From: Varanus komodoensis
Taxonomy: Eukaryota; Chordata; Lepidosauria; Squamata; Varanidae
Direction of reading: 5' to 3'
NCBI RefSeq assembly: GCF_004798865.1
Contig: NW_025335409.1
Coordinates: forward strand, 16,138,321-16,202,320
DNA: 64,000 nucleotides
Shown: positions 1-9,389 of the stretch, piece by piece
Layout: every line of letters begins with the position of its first letter
How positions within the stretch are numbered: the stretch's first letter is position 1
The notes under the pieces: model-generated
The model's input: the letters and a program-made list of their open reading frames with translations, nothing else
Told to the model about the DNA's origin: nothing
Databases searched by the model: none
Position numbers and translations under genes: made by a program

Positions 1-115
1 TGGGAATGCATGACATCTACTTGCACTGAGCAGTGTTGCTACACTGCTCAAGAGTGGTTTGGCTTTCTGTGAAATTCTTCCAATATGCCTGAAGAACCTC
101 CACATTCCCTTTCAG

Positions 116-413
116 GGGGGGTCCTCAAACTATTTCAAAATGGGGTCAGTTGTAAGGTGCCGGCGATGGGCGTGGGCCACCAAGGCGGTGCGGGTGGAGG
201 GTACGGGCCGGGCCGGGCTGGAGCAGGGGTGCGTGCGGGCACGGTGAGGCAGGGGCGGGCACACGCAGACATCCTTTTCTCCCAGTGAGTCCAAAATGAT
301 CTCCACACGAGTGAGCCACCGCCATGTGGCGAGTCCAAAACCTCTATGGTGGGCCAGATAAATGGGCATGGTGGGCCAGATTTGGCCCGCGGGTCGTAGT
401 TTGAGGACCTATG
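116..413. mobile_element. Non-autonomous hAT-like DNA element
   Basis: The two ends form terminal inverted repeats: GGTCCTCAAACTA on the left near 119-132, and its complement TAGTTTGAGGACC on the right near 397-409. An identical 8-bp direct repeat, cctttcag, lies at 108-115 and 414-421, which is the target-site length of hAT transposases. The left terminus could instead be read as starting at 113 (CAGGGG...). The roughly 300-bp interior is very GC-rich and has no transposase. The small ORFs across it on both strands are not coding. It lies upstream of the first visible ELAPOR2 exon, presumably in an intron. Confidence 0.8.
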
Positions 414-1711
414 CCTTTCAGTGACATTTGCAGGTGACATCTAGAGGCACCCAGTGAATGTGCAGCACCTGCTTATCCCTTCCCAAAAAGACTCCCTGCT
501 GATACATGGAAATATCTTTGGCTTCATTTGAAGTAACTTGGATGTTTTTACATGAGAAGGAGCTCCTGCACTGCTTCTTGCAGGATTTCTCTAATTAAAA
601 AGAGACTCCTTCACTTTAGCTCATTTAGGGTCATACTGTGATAGGATATGCTATACAACAAGGTCACCAAGACAGCAGACACCTCCTACAGAAAGTTACA
701 AGTTGCTCCAATATCTCTGATCACCACTGGCTGACATGGCTTCCCTTGTTACAAGGGAGCAGGGAATATTAGGCCCCTAGAAAACATAAAGGGAAAAAAC
801 CTGAAAACAGGTTGCGATTACTGTGGGGAGGACAACAAGCCTGTACTAGTTGTCCCCAAGTGCCACTTGGGCACTTTTGGGATAACAGGCACTGGCAGGT
901 GTCCAGACAAGCTCTGCAAGAATGAGAAAACAGTTTTGCTGCTTTTGTTCAGATGTTTGCTGTCCAATTGCTGGTACCCATGATGGGGTCAGCCATCTGA
1001 TTCAAACAACTTTGCTGTGCTTGAAGCAAACACAACAATGCATTGTGGGGACAACTAGAACAATCCATGAGATATCAGGTGCCTTGGTTGCTTCAAACAA
1101 CCCACCCTGTGCTGATTGGTCTGGGTTTGCATGACATTGCAACTCATCAGGGTTTCGTTTTTATGTATTCTTATCAGGCAACAACTCATGGGTTGTGTTC
1201 TTATGCAAATCCAGACATTTTTCTTTTTGATGAAGGCAATTCATGTGAGGGAACTTAGCTGCATATTCTGTAATTGTGCAACGTAGTATCAAGAACTATA
1301 GAAACATAGAAAACAGAGCGAGTCAGAAGGGGTCTCCTGGGCAATCTAGTCTGACCTCCGGCACCAGCCGGCTCCCATTATGAGTCAGCCTAATGTCTAA
1401 TCGTTTATGACAGATTTTGGCCTCCAAGTGGCAACATTTCTTCTGTGATAGAATTGACTTGCATGTGGTCAGGCTTGTAGCTAGCAGTGATTTGACCATA
1501 GAGTTTTGTTGTTATTTTTCATTCCCAGGACATAGTTAGATATTACAGTGACTGTGTGTGCGCACACATTTCTCTGTGCATGGGCATCATTTTCAGGATA
1601 ACATCCTATATCTGGAAATTATTATTTGGGAATGAGGTCAAGTAACCTTTCTGGTTTTGAATATATAAGACCAACCCACCCAGCATCTCTCTTCTAGTTC
1701 TTGCCCTGCAG
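414..1711. other. ELAPOR2 intron (left part), no exon recognised
   Basis: Sequence from the hAT-like element to the acceptor of the first visible ELAPOR2 exon. Apart from one CR1 3'-end stub at about 1299-1385 I see nothing coding. The preceding ELAPOR2 exon was looked for and not found, so it probably lies left of the window. Confidence 0.6.
1299..1385 (-). mobile_element. CR1 LINE 3'-end stub (copy a)
   Basis: Reads as the reverse complement of the 3' end of the CR1 LINE at 33.8-35.3 kb: a tail related to TTTCTATG repeats, then the segment containing ctgactcgctctgtt and cagactagat. Only the last 90 bases or so are present. It is one of six such stubs in the window, all in this orientation. 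Confidence 0.8.
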
Positions 1712-1824
1712 GTACCTGTGATGGCTGTACATTCTACTTCTTGTGGGAAAGTGCAGAAGCCTGTCCCATGTGTACAGAACAAGACTATCATGAAATTGAG
1801 GGTGCTTGTAAAAAAGGACACCAG
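1712..1824 (+). CDS. ELAPOR2: ELAPOR2 coding exon (cysteine-rich end of the ectodomain)
   Basis: The exon follows acceptor ccctgcag and ends at donor CAG|gtaagg. It enters in phase 1 (one base of a Gly codon comes from the exon before) and leaves in phase 0. It encodes T-C-D-G-C-T-F-Y-F-L-W-E-S-A-E-A-C-P-M-C and on to K-K-G-H-Q, 37 full codons. This matches the last extracellular cysteine-rich stretch of the ELAPOR1/ELAPOR2 family, with the FLWES core and two CxxC pairs. The family are single-pass type I proteins of the endosome, lysosome and cell surface, with a mannose-6-phosphate-receptor-like ectodomain. ELAPOR1 is tied to autophagy and apoptosis, and ELAPOR2 to BMP signalling and development. 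ELAPOR2 is chosen over ELAPOR1 because the C-terminal exons match it better and GRM3 is the neighbour. The 5' part of the gene is outside the window. Confidence 0.95.
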
Positions 1825-1998
1825 GTAAGGAACTGATGGAAAAAATATGGAGATTCAAACGATAATTCTAAAGCTTGCAAAAGAAATAGAAAGAGAAAAG
1901 GGCTGGGTTCACATGCCATGACAAGCAAACCTGTGTGCTTTCCATAGTGCACTTTTCTTGGCCTGCATGTGCTTGACAGATGACCAAGTGGATGCTAC

Positions 1999-2112
1999 AT
2001 AGAAACAGAGCGGGTCAGAAAGGGTCTCCCGGGCCATCTAGTCTGACCCCTGGCTTTAGCCGGCTCCGCTCACGACATGCCTACCATATGCATGTCTAGC
2101 CTAGCCTTGAAC
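1999..2112 (-). mobile_element. CR1 LINE 3'-end stub (copy b)
   Basis: Antisense copy of the CR1 3' end, from the TTTCTAT tail (here agaaacagagcgggtcag) through the accatatgcatgtc segment. That segment corresponds to the last codons of the LINE ORF. It stops about 20 bases further in, where similarity to the 33.8-35.3 kb copy is lost. Confidence 0.82.
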
Positions 2113-2327
2113 TAGCATGGTTTCTATGCTCCTTGCTTAGTCCTCCCACTGTTGGTACATATTTCATCATCTACCGTGCCTGAAATTATATCTCATGCTG
2201 GATGGTTGGAGCAGTTTCTGCAGCTGCATCTCTTTCCAGGTAACTTTGCGATAGCTGCTAGCCAGGACCATGGAAATCGTGATGCCAAGATTGGATGGCC
2301 AGAGAGAGTATGGTGAAGCATGGAAAC

Positions 2328-2446
2328 TATAGAAATATAGAAACAGAGTGAGTCAGAAGGGGCCTCCTGAGCCATCTAGTCTGACTCCTGGCTCTGTCCG
2401 GATCCACTCATGACATGCCTACCATGTGCATGTCCAGCCGATCTAA
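2328..2446 (-). mobile_element. CR1 LINE 3'-end stub (copy c)
   Basis: Same family and orientation as copy b, 215 bases away. It contains the shared blocks gagtcagaaggggcctcctg and tgacatgcctaccatgtgca. It is a few bases longer at the inner end than copy d. Confidence 0.82.
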
Positions 2447-2624
2447 ATGTTTAAAACAATAGAACCAGCTATTGTTTCTTATTACGAATTTTAAAAAGCA
2501 AATGTACCATGCTGAAGTACCATGACAGGGTCCAGATGACACAACAGACCATCCTACTCAAGAAACTGCCATGGCTGGCTGTATCATGTGATCCTGCCAA
2601 GAGGATTGGGATGTAACAAGAATC

Positions 2625-2750
2625 CTGTTGGATCAGACAAAAGGTCTATCTAGTTTAGCATCCTGTTTCCCCTGATGACCAAGCAGCTGCTTATGAGATA
2701 CCCACAAGCAGCACATGAGCACAATCATACACTCCTGTTTTCAGAACCTT
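2625..2750 (-). mobile_element. CR1-type LINE fragment, second subfamily
   Basis: The block tcctgttggatcagac...ggtctatctagtttagcatcctgtttcccc is the reverse complement of a CR1 3' region of the subfamily that also makes up the 9.4-10.6 kb copy. Only the 3' 125 bases or so can be followed. Confidence 0.65.
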
Positions 2751-3013
2751 TCCTGTAAACACTTAATAGGGCAAATAAGTTATATAATTTTAGAGTTTGG
2801 TACTTCTCTTTTCCCTCCCTGTATCAGTTGAGACATAAAACACTGTATAAAACAATAACATACTCAGCTTTTGCTTTAAGCATGATAGATATTTGCATCA
2901 AACTTGTAGTGTAGTCCAGGTAGTGGGATGTAGTCCACCTGTTGACCATAAGCTCGTTTGACATAGATTGTGAACCCTTTGGAGACAGAGATGTATATTG
3001 ATATCTGCTGTCA

Positions 3014-3212
3014 GTTGCCATGAATTCAGAGGCTAGGGTGGGAGGGACTCTAACCCTGTGTTGAACGTAGATGGTCCAAGGTTCAATCCTTGGCAGCTCC
3101 AGGTAGGCCTAAGAAAGAAACCTGCCTGAAACCCTCGGGAGCCACTGCCAGTCAGTGTTGACAATACTAGGGGAGATGGACCAATGATCTGACTCAGCTT
3201 CTAAGTTTCTCC
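3014..3212 (+). mobile_element. tRNA-derived SINE (plus strand)
   Basis: A Pol III B-box-like motif, aaggttcaatccttggc, lies near 3078-3094. It is followed by the body typical of a common squamate SINE: cctgcctgaaaccctcgggag...ccactgccagtcagtgttgacaatactaggggagatggaccaatgatctgactcag. A minus-strand copy is at 8764-8932 and a 3' fragment at 58080-58175. Confidence 0.75.
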
Positions 3213-3764
3213 GACAGAAATACAACTTACTGTATTCTCTCAGAGAGTCCGGAATAGGGTTGAACTTGGTCTTTCAGCTCAGCAAGGTGCTTCAAAATTC
3301 TTAAGCAACGAGGGCATATTCATAATTGTTCTAAGGCAGATTCTTACCCATTGTACCAGTTGTATCTTATGAATTCTGCAATCCAGAATATGGATTCTTG
3401 CTTTGCAAATGTAGGAAGTCTTGTTAAAAACAGAAAAGCAGACTGTTCCAGGTGATCCATAGTCTGTCTCTTCAATGAAGGTAGGCCAAGTACCCAATCA
3501 GTGGCAACTGATTGAAAAGTTTAAAAGGAGCAATGCCAGAGTGGTGAGCAGCCTCAGAATTTGGATTCACCGAGGCCTTTCACTATTTTAAGACTGTAAT
3601 GCATAGGACATGTAAGCAGTTGTTGGAAGTGGCTGACTTAATGCAATCATCTATGTCTCAATGCAGAAATAAGTCCCACTGAATTCACTGGAATGTACTC
3701 CCAGTTAAGTATTTAGAATTGTAGTCTTAAGTTTTGGTTCTCTCTCTTCCTCTCTGTTTTGTAG

Positions 3765-3943
3765 GAAACATTGTATGTATGGAATGAACCAAAGCTATGT
3801 ATAAAAGGGGTTTCCTTGCCCGAAAAAAAGATAATCATTTGTGAAACGATGGACTTTTGGCTGAAAGTTGGTGCTGGTGTTGGTGCTTTCACAGGTGTCC
3901 TGCTGATTGCCTTAACCTGCTATTTCTGGAAGAAGAATCAGAA
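3765..3943 (+). CDS. ELAPOR2: ELAPOR2 coding exon (juxtamembrane and transmembrane segment)
   Basis: Starts right after ttttgtag and ends AA|gtaaga, so it enters in phase 0 and leaves in phase 2. It encodes 59 codons, beginning [12 protein letters not shown] and ending C-Y-F-W-K-K-N-Q. The stretch [20 protein letters not shown] is the single membrane-spanning helix, followed by a basic stop-transfer sequence (KKNQK). The extracellular part keeps the family cysteines in K-L-C-I-K-G and I-I-C-E-T. The K-I-I-I-C run differs from mammalian ELAPOR2 as I remember it, but the length is unchanged. Confidence 0.96.
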
Positions 3944-4138
3944 GTAAGAATGATGGGCCTCCTAAGATGATGTACTGGGAACTTTTTGCAGAGTGTGTAA
4001 TCCTTTCCTGCCCTCTGGCCTCCTTGAATGCTTTCACATAGTCACAGGGAAACTGATACTGTCTAACCTGCCTGTGTGTTAGAATATACGGTGTGTTTGT
4101 GAAGATGAAAATGCCACTGTCTACTTTTATTTCTTCAG
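3944..4138 (+). other. ELAPOR2: ELAPOR2 short intron, 195 bp
   Basis: A phase 2 intron with gtaaga donor and tttatttcttcag acceptor. No repeat or other feature is seen. Confidence 0.9.
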
Positions 4139-4304
4139 GTTGGAGTATAAATATTCCAAGCTGGTGATGACAGCAAATTCAAAAGAATGTGAGCTCCCAG
4201 CTGCTGACAGTTGTGCTATCATGGAAGGGGAAGATAATGAAGAGGAAATAGTATATTCTAATAAACAGTCGTTACTAGGAAAACTCAAATCATTGGCAAC
4301 AAAG
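4139..4304 (+). CDS. ELAPOR2: ELAPOR2 coding exon (cytoplasmic tail)
   Basis: The first base completes the Lys codon from the previous exon; then [10 protein letters not shown] and on to [12 protein letters not shown], 55 full codons, ending AAG|gtaatt in phase 0. This is the most conserved part of the ELAPOR tail. It holds a YxxPhi-type endocytic/lysosomal sorting motif (Y-S-K-L) near the membrane, the family signature [13 protein letters not shown], an acidic run and a basic S-L-L-G-K-L-K stretch. The adaptor-binding role of Y-S-K-L is inferred from the motif, not shown here. Confidence 0.97.
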
Positions 4305-5144
4305 GTAATTATTGTTCGGAGCATAATAGCATAGGATGTTACAGAATAGCATAACCTGCCATTTAATGGACCCACTGAGTGGTCTGGGACCGTTTGAGTA
4401 GGGATGTAGAGCACTTTGTATTAGCTCGTAAATCACTCAAAAATCCCTGTTCACCACCTTTGTCATGAATGGGAGTGCCTGTCCTTCAAAAATGATTGCA
4501 AATTCCCAAGCTCATATTCATGTTCATAAAATGTGCACTGAAATAAATATGCAGATGAACCAATGCACCCTTTCGAAAATGCATGGTTTAAAGTGTGTGT
4601 TTTTAAAAACTGGCATTTCCACATGTTAGTCAGTGAGTGGAAGTGTGTACTTTTAAAACGACCAATTTTATTCACACCTTAGCCAGTGTGGGGAAAATAA
4701 TCCCCCAATGAGAATGACAGAAAGCTGAATGGAACATTGAACTGAATTTGGAGAATTTAGAGAATTTAGAGAATTGGCCAGCTAAATCATCCCTGATTTT
4801 TCTTACATCTGAGGCTGCAGCATTGCTGAAGCTAAGGAGGCAAGGCCTGAATCAGTTCCTTGTAAGGGAGATAGCCAGGAACTCTGTGTATGAACAGGAT
4901 ATCAATTATGTCTTCCACTCTGTATCTGTCTGCATCAGCTAACTTTACACTGTGGATTTAGCCATTTTACTGAGAATGACCTCTTTGGTGGACATAGTTT
5001 AAAATATGATGATTTCATGTCTGGGGCTCCTTTTGCTTTTTCTGCTGAGTTGGACCCTGGACATCTGCCCTAAAGTCCTGCCCTGTCGCACCATTTTTGG
5101 TTTGTTGGTTTGTTCTCTCTTAATTCTTGTTTTTTGCGAAATAG
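4305..5144 (+). other. ELAPOR2: ELAPOR2 last intron, 840 bp
   Basis: Phase 0 intron from gtaatt to gcgaaatag. No mobile element was recognised. A short imperfect triplication of gaatttaga lies at about 4744-4776. Confidence 0.9.
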
Positions 5145-5204
5145 GAAAAAGAAGACCGTTTTGAATCTGTTCAGCTGAAATCCTCAAGATCTCAAAATAT
5201 ATGA
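5145..5204 (+). CDS. ELAPOR2: ELAPOR2 last coding exon with stop
   Basis: After the acceptor aaatag come 19 codons, E-K-E-D-R-F-E-S-V-Q-L-K-S-S-R-S-Q-N-I, then TGA at 5202-5204. The E-S-V-Q-L-K core and the closing Q-N-I correspond to the C-terminus of vertebrate ELAPOR2 (human ends in a similar N-I). The four visible exons join without a frame problem and give 172 complete codons plus two split ones before the stop. Confidence 0.95.
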   Translation, partial: EKEDRFESVQLKSSRSQNI

Positions 5205-7430
5205 AGACTTAAGACTGCCTTTGCACCAGCAAGCCTGATTTCTGTTTATAGGGGACCACATTTTCAACATGTCCAGGCACCCATCCAAGGGCTGGTCTCC
5301 AGTGAGAAATGTTGTGCAATCTAAGTTGACAAAGATGGCAGCAGAGAAAAACAAGAGAGGAAGTTGCCTTATGTGCGACTGAGTAATTTGCCAAAATAAA
5401 AAAAAGGGAAAAGGGGGAAATCAGCGAGGTTATATGTTGGGGATGGAAGTTTACTCAGGGAGAGACAAAACATGATCAGAAACAGTCCAAGACTTCTTGG
5501 TGCCTGAGACAGAAAATCCAAATGGCTCCTCCCAGAGAAGTACAAATACAGCAAGAAACTAAATCATTGCCCTTTTCATGCTCACTGCCCAACGTCTCTT
5601 CCATAAGGTGGGTTGCCTCACCTGTCCCGAGAGAAAGAGAGGTCGTACCTGAAATGAGGTTTACACTCAACTGTGCAATGGCATGGTTGATTTTTCATTA
5701 TTCTTTAGTTCCTTCTTTCCTGTCACAGACATGAAACAGACTGGCTTTGGAAAGGGTGGACATGTCTTCAGAGCTGTTACACAAATTTGCAGATGTTCTG
5801 AGGTTACAGGATTGAGTTTCTCTTGATATCAAACCAGTCCTCAATGTCTGAAATAGGAGAACTGTGAAGGGTTTCTTTTTAATACTTGTAAAACTGTTGT
5901 GTTTTGCCTTACGTTAGGGATCCAGTTTTGCACCTGCGGAACCAGCTCCTTTAGATGCTAAGAATGTTGTATGGAAGGGCTGAACATGTCATTGGATGGC
6001 TAACAGTGTGTGTGTGTTGTGAGAGACTGGTCTCACTGCCTCCAGTAAGGCTTGCTTCTCAGTAAGCATGTTTAGGATGGCAGCCTAACTCTCCGTAGTC
6101 CAGCTCAAAGGATCAAAGCTGCATGATTTAGAATTAGGCTTGGCTGATGACGCTTAGCCAGTGCCACTCAAATGGAATAGAGTGCAGTCACATTTCTATG
6201 ACAAGTTCATTTGTAGGAAGCAGATATTCCCAAGCTTCTGGGAATTTTAATGACACCATAACAAATGCCAGCCTGCAAGGCTTTGCAACAGTGAGGTAGT
6301 TTGCTGAAAGCATGTGGGCTTGCTATGAGGAGCTGAATGCAGAACATGCCCCTCATGTTCAGAGGTTAAAAAAAGTAAGGGTAGTGGGATCCCAAAGAGG
6401 CAGGCCACTTCTCCTAGTATATCTGATGAATACAGGTGTCATTCCTGGGTCTTGAAGGGACAGATCGATGCCACTTTAACATATTTGGGCCTTGAACAGA
6501 CCATGGTGTGTTTTGTGTCCCCGCATACTTTTCAGAACTACCCTTTTCTGTGCAATTTTTGGCTGGGATATTTTTAGATAAAGGAGCGGACCTGTGGGTA
6601 CAGTCCAGGGTCATAAGATGAAATATTTAGAGTGACCAAGTCAATCAGCACCAAAATAGGGAGGCATTACATTCAGGTCCAGTTCTAATCAGCAAAATGG
6701 AACTTTCATACCCATGCTTCTGTCGTGAATCTGAAATTTGAAATGAAGCAAGGAAAGGGCATGTATGCTCATGGACAACTCCAGAATCATTCAGCTGCTA
6801 ATGAACAGCCATAGCTGGGCTGCATGTGTTGGAGTGGGGAAGCACTGGCAGTCCAAATAAGGCACATGGGCCTTCAGTGGCTCACTTCCAATTTGAAAAA
6901 TCAGCCATAATCAGCAACATTATCTTTAGATTTCCAGAACTTCCAAAACAGGATGGACACTATTGGTGAGAATTGCGTACTCATCAGAATAGAGATAAAT
7001 GTTACTGATGAAAAATTATTTTATAAATGTATATCTAAATTATGAAAGATTTGTTTTTTAATCCTGCTCAAATAGGTGAATACAGATCTTTGTATAAAGC
7101 ATGGAAAATGAGGTGGGACCTTGTGATGGCTTTTAGTACAAAATATTCAATGGTCGTGATAATTTGACAGTAATCACTTGACTGTCGGCCCCCCTTTTAA
7201 ATGAAACCAAATCTGAAATGTTCTGCATTTTGAATACTTTCCCTTCAATCTTCTACAATACAGGATAAGTCTTGCCTAGTTTTACTTGCTTTTAACCTGA
7301 GCAGGGCAATCAGTTTCCTTTATACAGTTTCAAAAGCAGGGCTTTCTGCTTTACTGAGTGTTCCTCTGGGTGACTGAGAGAGCACATGCCATCCTTTTCT
7401 TCTGGAAATACATGCATCAAGGAACATTTT
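5205..7430 (+). other. ELAPOR2: ELAPOR2 3' UTR and start of the intergenic region
   Basis: Unbroken single-copy-looking sequence after the stop codon. A canonical AATAAA is at 5395-5400, which would give a short UTR of about 200 bases. The sequence stays repeat-free up to the CR1 stub at 7431, so a longer UTR is also possible. I see no coding potential here; transcript data would be needed to place the 3' end. Confidence 0.55.
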
Positions 7431-7535
7431 AGAAACATAGAAACAGAGCAAGTCAGAAGGGGTCTCCCGAGCCATCTAGTCTGACCCCCGCCTCCAGCCA
7501 GCTCCGCTCACGACATGCCCACCATGTGCATGTCC
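7431..7535 (-). mobile_element. CR1 LINE 3'-end stub (copy d)
   Basis: Begins agaaacatagaaacagagca and ends caccatgtgcatgtcca, after which similarity stops. It is about 105 bp, the cleanest of the six stubs, and lies antisense. Confidence 0.85.
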
Positions 7536-8084
7536 AAAATTTTGATGTGTAAAAGCACATTCTGCTACATTTGAATGCTTAACAAAGAGACCCTGTGCAT
7601 ATCTACTCAGAAGTAGGTTGCATGAATTCCAACAGGACAGTAACTGTGCATAGAATTGAAACCATAACTCTTCTTTCTTTTTGTATATTTTGTAATGTTG
7701 TTCATTAGCTTTGTCTAATGCACATGGCTATTGGTACTCTTGGCATTGTTTCTCTTCACCAGATATGAATTGCATTATGGATCAGTTTGCTTGCTTATTG
7801 TTCCAGTTCACATGGTACACAGTATGAACCGGCCTGTCCATGGATGTAGTGGCTGTGATCTTTCTGGAACTCCATGATTGTATCAGCTATAAACATTGTT
7901 ACTGACATCATGAGCTCACTGCAGGGTGACTACAATTGTGTCTATCAGCCTGAGGGCCAAATTCCGATGTGGGGAAGGTTGCAGCTTGGGCAGGGGTGCA
8001 TTCCAGTAATGGGTAGAGCCAGAGGCAGAATGGATGGGTTTTCCAAAGAAGCCCATGGGCTTAGGGCTGCCCAGTATGGCTCTA

Positions 8085-8165
8085 GGTCAGCCTTCCTAAC
8101 CTGTGTTCAACGAAATGTTGCCTACAACTCCCATCAGTTCTGATCATGGTGGTTGGAGATAGGGA
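8085..8165. repeat. Hairpin-type repeat, decayed copy
   Basis: Contains the arm motif cctacaactcccatcag followed by gatcatggtggttgg. This belongs to the small inverted-repeat element seen more completely at 24538-24655 and 56411-56488. The second arm is poorly preserved. Confidence 0.5.
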
Positions 8166-8368
8166 TCCATTGAAAATTTGAAGAGGAAGATAAAATCTGA
8201 TGAATTTTCACAATTACCCTGGCCCAGGATTCTAGTTTATTACCCCTATGTTGGTACTGATTTGCCATTGTGTGAATCAAGTCCACTTGCACATTTCCAT
8301 CTTTAAAACAGGCCACAGTTAGCATATTTTTAATGCTACAGAAATTAGCTCAAACTGTACAGCTCTAT

Positions 8369-8457
8369 CACAATTTGCACAAATCGCACCAGAACTACAT
8401 CATTCCAGCTTCCAACTTGTGCAAATAGTGCCAATCATGCTATTTGTGCAAATTGTG
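8369..8457. repeat. Perfect 16-bp inverted repeat with 57-bp loop
   Basis: cacaatttgcacaaat at 8369-8384 and its exact reverse complement atttgtgcaaattgtg at 8442-8457. A further partial copy, acttgtgcaaatagtg, lies inside the loop near 8415-8430. The cell could form a cruciform, or this may be the remains of a palindromic element. No family was assigned. Confidence 0.8.
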
Positions 8458-8763
8458 TAAATTTGTAGAAATGCTCAGATTGTGTGATTGCTGCAAATTC
8501 CCTTAGCATTTTCAAAAAATGTCCGAACAGTAACCAGTTTTAGAGATGGAAGAGCTCCCAACTCAGCCTGTTTCCAATCACTAGATTAGAATTGGGCAGG
8601 AAGTCCATTGAGTTCAAACAAGCTGGGCATTCCAGCATCAGCACATTCTTAGTTGGGAATGATGGGAGTCATAGGCCAGATGTTCTGCAGGAACCTAGGT
8701 GATGTCAGCCGCTCTGAATGCATTTGGTGGAATAGACTTCAACTGGATGAAAACATGCATCCT

Positions 8764-8932
8764 TCTTAAACCGGGTCAGATATTTGGTCCATCTAGTCCA
8801 ACATTTTCTGTTATTCTAAGTGTAGTTGACCAAAGTTTCAGTCCCTTTATCTGGGATATGGAAACTGAACATGGAACCTTGTATACAAATTTTGTGTTTA
8901 ACCAGTTGGCTATGGATCCTCCCTTACCATGT
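8764..8932 (-). mobile_element. tRNA-derived SINE (minus strand, degenerate)
   Basis: Reverse complement of the SINE at 3014-3212. The SINE end appears as gtcagatatttggtccatct near 8776, and the Pol III head as gaactgaacatggaacctt...ctatggatcctccc at 8865-8930. The middle is diverged. Confidence 0.65.
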
Positions 8933-9389
8933 AAATTTCTGTGAATCTTTATTTCAACAATGTTTGCCTTATTTGTAGTCCTAAAATGAAATTACAAATG
9001 TTTTTCCCTTCTGGACTTCATAGAATTGACAGTCTTCGGTGATAAAGAACAATGGGCTTCTTGGCTCTTTATGCACATTTCTCTTTTGTTTTTGTTTTCC
9101 CTAAACCATAGGTACCTATGAAGATATTTGGGAAAGAGTTGACAATTTGCAACATACTGTGTAGGCTGCCACTTTGCCATTCATTTCCAAAGCAACCTTG
9201 CAGTTGGGATTTACTTTTGCAACTTCCTTTTACTGCTGGCTGTCATCTCTTGTGACCCAAAGCCTTAGGTTTCAATGAATAATCTGTTAATACTTGTGCA
9301 TTTAAAAAAAGTTATTAGTACTTAATTTTGATTCCAGCTGTTTTCTCATACTATAAGACCCTTGTGCTATGCAGGTGGAATAGAACATA

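Larger units (their letters stand above)
1825..3764 (+). other. ELAPOR2: ELAPOR2 intron, 1.9 kb
   Basis: Phase 0 intron bounded by gtaagg and a pyrimidine-rich acceptor (ctctgttttgtag). It carries two CR1 3'-end stubs, a third CR1 fragment of another subfamily and a tRNA-derived SINE, listed separately. Nothing else was recognised. Confidence 0.9.
7536..8763. other. Intergenic sequence between ELAPOR2 and GRM3
   Basis: No gene recognised. It holds a decayed hairpin-type repeat at 8085-8165 and a perfect 16-bp inverted repeat at 8369-8384 / 8442-8457, listed separately. Confidence 0.6.
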
